NCBI GenBank assembly: GCA_030272585.1
Contig: BSYQ01000002.1
Location: 8,432,001-8,496,000 of the forward strand
Length of the DNA: 64,000 nt
Source: Bryopsis sp. KO-2023
Taxonomy: Eukaryota > Chlorophyta > Ulvophyceae > Bryopsidales > Bryopsidaceae
Reading direction: 5' to 3'
Both the position numbers and the translations under genes were made by a program. Positions 57,589 through 64,000 of the stretch are shown here, piece by piece. How positions within the stretch are numbered: position 1 is the stretch's first letter; every line of letters begins with the position of its first letter. The notes beneath the pieces are model-generated. The model was not told the origin of the DNA. It saw only the letters and a list, made by a program, of their open reading frames with translations, and ran no database searches.

Positions 57589-58308
57589 CTGAAAGAAAAA
57601 AGGGTGCCATTTATTTGGGCGAAACGTAGTGAGATTCCCACACCAATCACAATACGGTTACAGCAATTTGAGGTACTTCATTCTCAGGTGCTCTGTTCTT
57701 TTTCTCTTTTTTCGAGTGCAGTGCAGAGCTTTACCTGTGCGGGCGCTTTCCTCTCAATGATGCGCCCCCAGTTCCTTCAGCATGGTGATTTCGGTGATTT
57801 TTTCACCGAAACAACGTTCCACTCTGTGCACCTCGTCCTCCACCAATCAGAGTGTGCTGGCGGCCAGCAGAACTGACATTTGATTTTGTCGCGTGTGCTT
57901 GAACCCCGCCTCAAAGCCTGAAAACGACGTGTCTTAAATCCATATTATAGATTGTCGAGCAGGGTAGCGCCTGCTTATCACCCAAGCGGGGACTGTTGAG
58001 CGTGGATCGAAGGTGTCTGTAGTTGGTCTTGTGCCTTCTTTGAGGAGTCGGTGGTGGAATGCATGAAGTGCTGGGCAAAGCGCCAGGCGGGAAACCGAAC
58101 ATCGATCACTGGCCGCCTGCTTCGGTGGGGGGATAATGCACCAGAGCTGAGCACAGGATTCACCAGTGACACACAGCCAGAGGGACCGCTCGATTCTCTT
58201 CTTTGTTTCACTTTTGGAATCATTCTGCGCCTCGTTTGCTTCTTGTTTTTCACCAGTACTTCATTTATGTTCACAACTAAAAGACAAATTTGTTCGATAA
58301 CTCTCGTG

Positions 58309-58393
58309 GCACAAGTGACCGAGTGGTCCAAGGCGTCAGACTTAAGACCTGATGGAGCTAGTCTCCGCGTGGGTTCAAACCCCACCTTGTGCA
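58309..58393 (+). tRNA. tRNA-Leu (anticodon UAA)
   Basis: A complete cloverleaf: acceptor GCACAAG pairs with CTTGTGC; the D-region has GACCGAGTGGTCCAAGGC; the anticodon loop CTTAAGA gives UAA; a long class II variable arm (GGAG with CTCC) is present; the T-arm is GTGGGTTCAAACCCCAC. One mismatch (A with C) closes the anticodon stem. The variable arm and GACTTAAGA block match eukaryotic nuclear tRNA-Leu. No intron. Internal A and B boxes are present. Confidence 0.93.
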
Positions 58394-58899
58394 AGGATAT
58401 TTCACATCCATTGGTGATAAGAGGGGAAAAAAAAGAAAACAAATTCAATCTTTTATCCGTCTTTTGTTTTCCCCTTTGTTTTTCTCTCCTACCCTTGTAG
58501 AAGATGTGAACTGTGCTGAAATATGATCAGCAGTTGGAAGACCTGAGCAGAAAAAAAATTTGAGATTCAATAACTTGATCAGGATCTTTTTTTCTTTTGC
58601 ATCCGAGTCTTCCACATACGCTTGGGGCATCGAATCACCCTTTGCCTAAAATGCGAGGATCGACATGATGTTCCGTGGACTTCTTTCAGTATGGGCAAGC
58701 CAACCAACGAGATCCGCTTTACAGTCAACCAAAGTGCTGAGCCCCAGCCTGGCATTCACCCAGATCGCCCCCGCACAGCAGATCGAGAGCGACACGAGGG
58801 ACTTGACTCAGCCCACAGGCTGTAGTGTTCGCGGCTTTGTGTTCCTACAAGTACCGCGCTTGAGGCCTGAATCCCGTGAACTGCCTCACACAATCCACT

Positions 58900-59467
58900 A
58901 TGGCTTCTTCAACCTTCGTGCTCTCGGCTCTGCTCGTCGCGACGCTCTTCTGCGTCGCATACTCATACACCGAGTGCGAAAACCAGACGGACTGCTACTG
59001 GGATCACGACGACAAGAACCCGTATGTTGAGAAATGCCCCTGATCTTTGGAGGTGGCATAACCTTTCCGCTGTTCGGTACCCTGTTCGCGCACGCATGAA
59101 GCCATTAATCTTCGCCGTGTTCGCTTTTGCAGGGATGTGGAGAATGTCGGGAGCTACGGCGCCTGCTGCGAGGAATGCAGACGCAGCGAGTCGTACCGTG
59201 GGGAGGGTAAGTCGATCTCAGTGTTTCTTATCGTGTTCCTGAGGGGCTCGTTTTTTGTACGCGCGCTGACGGTTTTGTTCTGCAGTGTGCAACCGCTGGT
59301 CGTACGACCCCATGAGGCGCTTTTGCTGGTTGGCGGACATCAACAAGATCGCAGACTGGAAGCACCAGGGCAAGTGGGGTTGGTGGTGCGGTAAGGTGCA
59401 CAAGTTCAACTCCGAGAAGAAGGAGGAACCATGGATGTTGACCGAGGAGGAAAGATTGATGCAGTGA
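58900..59467 (+). CDS. Secreted cysteine-rich protein, PAN/Apple-like
   Basis: Three exons, 58900-59021, 59133-59206 and 59286-59467; 378 bases, 125 residues, in frame. Residues 1-22 are a typical signal peptide (VLSALLVATLFCVAYS). The mature part has eight or more cysteines and a core ACCEECRRS...CNRWSYDPMRRFCWLAD, which resembles PAN/Apple domains (C..C, then W-Y-D, then C-W-L). A tryptophan-rich stretch (WKHQGKWGWWCGK) and an acidic tail follow. Such domains bind protein or carbohydrate outside the cell. The next gene, on the opposite strand, is also a secreted recognition protein. The family call is by pattern only. Confidence 0.75.
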
Positions 59468-60610
59468 GATGAGCGACAGGCAAACGTGAGTTTACTCAGT
59501 GGGGTTCGTAACTGAACCGCCTTCTTGTCGAGGCTGCCTCTGCAGCCTCACGGTTTCTGATCGCTGAGCTTCAGGTCCAGTGTTGTGTTGCACCCACTGT
59601 ATGGCTTGGATAGATTTGAGGAATCGCTGACCGTCTTTTTCGATTGCGGATGCAGGTAGATAATTTAACCGAGGGGCTCGACCTTTGCACCAAGCGTCAA
59701 TTGATAGTTTCTGGAAGTGCTTAGACAGCGGGCCGACGATTTTGAGCTTTTTTTTTTTGTTATTTTTGTTTTTCAGTACTGTGGGGCTTTTTTTCCCAGT
59801 TAGTTGCAGAACTGCCTGCGTTATCGAACTGTGAGAGACGGGTTGGTTTTCTGGGGAGTTTTCCGTAACTTTCCGTGACGGGAGAGTAAAAAGTTTTGCG
59901 TTTTTCTTTCCGAAAAATCCACGTTTCCTTGTTATGGATCTTTTTTTTTGATGAAACTTCTTTGATTACAGTGCCAGGTTGTATCTACAACAATCACCTC
60001 CTCACTTTCACTTTTTTTTTTTGTTTTGTTTTTTTGACTGCTGCGCCGCCGTTAGACATGCGCATTTCGGGACGTGACTGCGCTTTTCAGACTTTTTCGA
60101 CCCTTTCGTCGAATCGTGCACGTTCTAGAACCAGCCATTCATGAATGCTTGATCGCCTTGATTAGAGATGAAACCAACCCAACTCAAAATCCAAGCAATG
60201 AGGAAGCATGTTAGCCTCTTCACCTTAACCGCCCAGGGCGATCTGACTGCTTTGACTATCCACAGGAGATTCACCTTAACCGCCCAGGGCTTTGACTATC
60301 CACAGGAGAACGAATAGCAATACCCCCTTGACCTGTGGCAGACAGGAAAGGAGATGGTGCAACCATCTCAGTTCACCTCATCAGATCTTGAGGGTTATAA
60401 GATGACAAAAACGTTACACAGTTTATGCGATAATTGAACCGTAGCATACAGTGCTCTTTGCAATTCTCCCCCCCCCCCAAAAAAAAAACAAAACCAGGAT
60501 CTAAAAAAACACACACATCCTGCAAGCAAAAATCCAAAGAGAGACCAAGGAGAAAAAAGTACCTTCATTGAGAAATAATGTTGAAAAAAAGGAAAAACCA
60601 AAGCCGTTTC
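59468..60610. other. Region between two secreted-protein genes
   Basis: No gene seen. A short tandem duplication, TTCACCTTAACCGCCCAGGG plus CTTTGACTATCCACAGGAG, occupies about 60218-60306. T runs lie near 59750, 59940 and 60010, and a C run followed by an A run near 60468-60488. Confidence 0.4.
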
Positions 60611-60612
60611 AT

Positions 60613-61553
60613 TCAAACCATGTTCATTTCTTTCTTGCGCTCCTTCACCGCCTCGACCATTGCGTACACCTCTACTTCGCACAGTGCGAGGTACTGGCTG
60701 GGCGATACGAGTATTACGGTCACGAATCTTCCCCGCAACGCACAGGGAAACGACTTCGTTTTGTTTATGGGAACCGCCCCATTAATCACACAAGCAGGAT
60801 TCGACCAAGCAAACGGATTGTCGCCAACGGATATCACAAGATTAGAAAATTGCTCCGTATTTCTGTCTTTGCCGGTCACCGCAACCCTGGAGACGACGTA
60901 GGTGTCCAGCAAATCAACCGACCACCAGGGGTTGCGCTCTAGGAGGGTATGAGCGCAGCTTCTTCCCTCCCATTTTGGGTTCTTATCCCCATCAACAGCT
61001 TTCGAGGACAGTCCTCCCTCTGGGACAGCCTTATCACTGGAAGCCTTAAAAAGACTGGACTGCGTGGTAGGTTTGCCCCTTGAAACCAGCTTCTCTGTGC
61101 GTTTCATCGCCCGTTCATGGCACTCCCCCTTCTCGAGCTTATCATTACGGCAGCACCCCATGACGTTCTTGTGGTACCCAACGAACTTTTGGTGGTACGT
61201 GAACCCACCAACTCTGTTCCTTTTTTGGCAGCCCCCAACCCCTGTTCCCCAAGGCCCGAAAGAAAAGCCATCGCAAGCCGGCGTGGAGAGGCATTCCCTT
61301 TTCGCAGCTTCGAGTGAGGGGTAAGAAGAGCACTTGAGATCTTCACCTACAGACTCCAAGTATCCACCCTCGACCTTGAAAAAGTCGCACTCAGGGACGG
61401 AAAGGGCTGCAACACAACCAGAAGATCGTCAAAGATCCCTCATTCCGCTGTTCTGGCGGCAGTGCTCTGTGATACGCTGATTCCTGTACCTGGCGAGAGG
61501 GCGCTCAGCAAAACGGCTGCGATGATGCCGCCTATGGTGACGAGATTCGGCAT
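60613..61553 (-). CDS. Secreted F5/8C (fucolectin-like) domain protein
   Basis: Two exons, 61553-61490 and 61406-60613; 858 bases, 285 residues. Exon 1 is a signal peptide (MPNLVTIGGIIAAVLLSALS) ending in phase 1. Residues about 25-110 form a cysteine-rich Apple-like region (CSSYPSLEAAKRECLSTPACDGFSF). From about 125 the FTP/F5-8 type C pattern is clear: GKPTTQSS, AVDGD, CAHTL, PWWSVDLLDTYVV, then NLVISVGDN, and CEVEVYA near the end. The Arg-rich fucose-binding signature of true F-type lectins (RGDCC-like) is not seen, so sugar specificity is open. Likely an extracellular or cell-surface recognition protein. It points toward the PAN-like gene. Confidence 0.85.
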
Positions 61554-61869
61554 GATGTGGGTTTGAAGTGCTGCGCCCGAGTGTGCATTAAATGGACGCT
61601 CTTTGTAGTACAGTAGTCACGCTTAACCTCGATCGATAGGGCTTGGGTTCCTTCAAACACAGCAGGTTCGAGCACAGCCTACGTACGACGACCGCTTCTC
61701 TCTCCCTTGATAGGGACCCACCTCGTGGCAAGGGGGGGGGGTCATACCATGTGCAGGTTTGGTCGCAGCCCCCTGGCGATCAGGGTGTTCATCGGACGAC
61801 TAGCATTTTGGCTGCTGGCTGGAACCCAATCAATTTTCTTCCTTGTTTGGAAAAAGAGAAAAAATCCAC

Positions 61870-61933
61870 CTGATAGTATGGCGCTGAGCATAACGGCTGC
61901 AATGAGACCGGCTGTATTCAGAAAATTTGGCAT
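61870..61933 (-). pseudogene. Duplicate signal-peptide exon of the lectin gene
   Basis: The frame MPNFLNTAGLIAAVMLSAILS is a diverged copy of lectin exon 1, with the same 64-base length and the same phase-1 GT donor. No second copy of exon 2 lies before the lectin gene. It is either an alternative first exon splicing to 61406 or the remnant of a tandem duplicate. Confidence 0.6.
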
Positions 61934-61999
61934 GGTGTTGGTCAGGAGTGGTTGCGGCCGAGTGTTCTGAATGATATCTTTGTGGTACTCACATAGACC

Positions 62000-63000
62000 C
62001 CAAAACAAGCGAACGACAGGACTGAATGGCTACTGCTTATCGCCAGCGTTTCGTAGAGCGCATCCATCCTATTCAGTCGAAAATAGAACAGAAATCGCTC
62101 TTCTTGCCTGACATTGCCGAAATTCTCGATTTCGATTCGCAAGAACTTGATGGAGTTTTCGACAAGGGAACACTCAACACGCAACGGCAACATGTGGCAA
62201 CATGTGACAGTCGATTGATTGCCCAAATGAAAAAACTAGACCACAACCAAACAGCAATGTTCTTTTCACCAAGAGAGCCAACCCCTCCCATGTCCAATCA
62301 AAAGCCAAGTTCCCTACAACCATGAAAGCCAAGATTTGCATTCCTCCTCTTTATCAGAGAAGCTCTCACAAAGCAAAGCAGTGGAATAAATATTTGGCAC
62401 TGAAAACAGTGCTCATGCCAGCAGAAACCCTGGCCTTGCTTTTGCACCATGTTCGAGCAGAAGGGGTGCTGCATCCCATTTCCCCTGAAACGGACCACCT
62501 GACCGATCCAGGAGGAAGGCGATCGTGGAGCGCGCGCGTGTCTGGAAATCTTGTTCCACGCAGTAACATTTTTGGCGGCGCGGGTGTTCCAATGGCTTAA
62601 AAACGCCACCAACGATTGATCGTCTGCGTCGCCACGGCTCCCCCAAAACGTCGACGGAAGCAGTCATGCTCCAAAAACAAATCAACCTCCGTGCCCTAAC
62701 CCCCATACACCCGCAATCAACTCCACGATCGGCCGACCCGATCTCTTCAAAAGCGGATATGGAAAACGGCATCCAGCCTCGCACAACAGATCAAAGAAGG
62801 ATCTTGGGAGGGGGGATGTGCGAACAGGGTGCGAGTGCCGACCAGTTTTGCAGGCGTTTGAGTATTGCGGTTCGTTCCTCTGACTTTAGACATTCGTTCT
62901 AGTGCTGTGATCATCATTCTATCAGTCCGTGCTAGAGGAAACGAAAGTGGGAATACAGGAGCGTCTTTCAAATACCCCCATTACAGTCTAGAACTACGTT
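62000..63000. other. No firm gene
   Basis: The longest plus frame (62026-62325, start MATAYRQRFVERIHP) has no recognised domain or splice partner. Other frames overlap one another on both strands. Confidence 0.3.
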
Positions 63001-63137
63001 GTGGATTCGCTCATTAAATGGATGTAATGACGAATTCGGATCCGCCATTCACGCCCACGGATCCGGTTCCAAAACGATGGTACCGGCTCGTCTTGGGACA
63101 CCCGGTACCGGTCCCTTCGGATCAGGTACCAGGATTA

Positions 63138-63158
63138 GCGCCGCGCGAAGCGCGGCGC
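63138..63158. repeat. GC-only hairpin followed by a T run
   Basis: GCGCCGCGC, GAA loop, GCGCGGCGC: a perfect 9-bp stem, with TTTTTT four bases later (about 63163). Upstream 63040-63130 is dense in GGATCC, GGTACC and ACCGGT palindromes. Confidence 0.7.
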
Positions 63159-63371
63159 GAAATTTTTTGAGCCACATTAGTCATCATCACAAGTTTCTGT
63201 CGTGACAGACTGATTCGAAACCAACTTCTAACAGATTCTGGCGGCTATTCTTGCTTGGGCAAAGTCGACGGAGTTGATTCGGACGGTTTGCTGAAATCGT
63301 TAGACTATCGGGCGTCGCCAGACGTTAGACTGTTTCCCGATGGTTCGCAGGACAAAGTGGGTAACTTTTTC

Positions 63372-63462
63372 GTTGTGTGACGTCGTCGAGCTTGTTTCGA
63401 TCAATTTCCATGCTGCAGAACAACTTCGCTTGATCGGAACGTCCTCGACGACATCACACAAC
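63372..63462. repeat. Imperfect inverted repeat
   Basis: GTTGTGTGACGTCGTCGAG at 63372-63390 pairs with 63444-63462, 18 of 19 bases, and weaker pairing continues inward (CGATCA with TGATCG) toward a CTGCAG centre. Confidence 0.7.
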
Positions 63463-64000
63463 AGTATAGAAACGGAAAGTTAGTCTCGCAGTCACGCCCC
63501 CATCACGACAACGTCGTTACTTTGAGGCCGAATCTTCGAGACGTCGTTAAGGACGTCAATATCAATTTTCGCAGACAGTTGCAGAACTCTCTCGTTCGAA
63601 ATAAAGAAGCCGGCTTCGGTCGCCAAGAGAACGTGGGCAGTCTAGAAAGACTGTAAAGAAAAAAATGAAACCGACTCAGAGTGTCCCACACTCCACAGAC
63701 TGCAGAGGAAAAAGCGGCTTGTGTCGTGAGAGAAGTGTGAGAAAGAAACGATGAATTCAGTTGCGGTTGCGTGACCATCACGACAGTGTCCTCATGTGAC
63801 GTCTCTTTTTCCGCTGTGTGGCGTTTTCGAGTACGTTTGCAGCGCATGATTATTATTTTTCTTAATTGACGAATAAGTTTTTAATTCTTCATTTCAGAGT
63901 TTCATTCTTTTTCATGCATTTTAATTGTCCTTTGTACTTCCTCTTTTTTTTCATGTAGTGCATGCATCAAGAGCAACAAAGATGCGATAGCATACCTGCA

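Noticed and set aside
57978-58448. 156-residue minus frame
   Set aside because: It runs straight through the tRNA-Leu gene on the other strand and has no recognisable domain.
1-64000. CRISPR arrays, bacterial operons, integrons, rRNA genes or viral elements
   Set aside because: No direct-repeat arrays with spacers, no Shine-Dalgarno-led gene strings, no rRNA blocks and no capsid, envelope or reverse-transcriptase-like frames were recognised.

Overview
This window is nuclear DNA of an intron-rich eukaryote, most likely a microalga or other free-living protist. The evidence is GT-AG introns with pyrimidine tracts in almost every gene, an ARF GTPase, F-box/WD40 and ankyrin genes, a ZIP transporter, secreted lectin-like proteins, a nuclear-type tRNA-Leu, and a large CACTA-type DNA transposon. 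I cannot name the species; a chromerid or stramenopile alga would fit, but that is a guess. Most genes were built by hand by matching splice sites and phases, so exon edges are predictions.

Layout. 1-12.9 kb: two paralogous coiled-coil/ankyrin genes point away from each other as an imperfect mirror image (gene A on minus, cut by the window edge; gene B on plus, 686 aa in 15 exons, with an extra exon that is a duplicated first exon). 13.7-31.5 kb: an ARF-family GTPase in five exons whose fourth intron is about 16.5 kb. That intron holds an IWS1-like remnant and, inserted directly beside it, a 13.4 kb CACTA-like transposon (15791-29212). The transposon has CACTC-type inverted ends, GAG target duplications, two subterminal arrays of GGGTA words spaced about one helical turn apart, an intact-looking seven-exon transposase, a second small basic protein gene, and a broken endo-mannanase gene as cargo. 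31.5-50.6 kb: four F-box/WD40 paralogues with shared upstream repeats. Two of them form an inverted segmental duplication. A third has lost its ancestral start and seems fused to a stray copy of the ankyrin-gene 5' module. A pogo-like remnant, hairpins and a decayed coiled-coil gene lie between them. 50.6-64 kb: two copies of a tRNA-like dispersed repeat, a six-exon ZIP metal transporter, tRNA-Leu(UAA), a small secreted cysteine-rich protein, a secreted F5/8C (fucolectin-like) protein with a spare copy of its signal exon, and non-coding DNA with inverted repeats.

How it fits together. No operon-like cooperation is expected. The window mainly shows gene turnover: duplication with inversion, reuse of one promoter/first-exon module in at least four places, an exonised promoter copy, a probable new chimeric gene, and capture of a host gene by a transposon nested in a host intron. 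Compact tRNA T-arm-like hairpins recur through the window beside one genuine tRNA.
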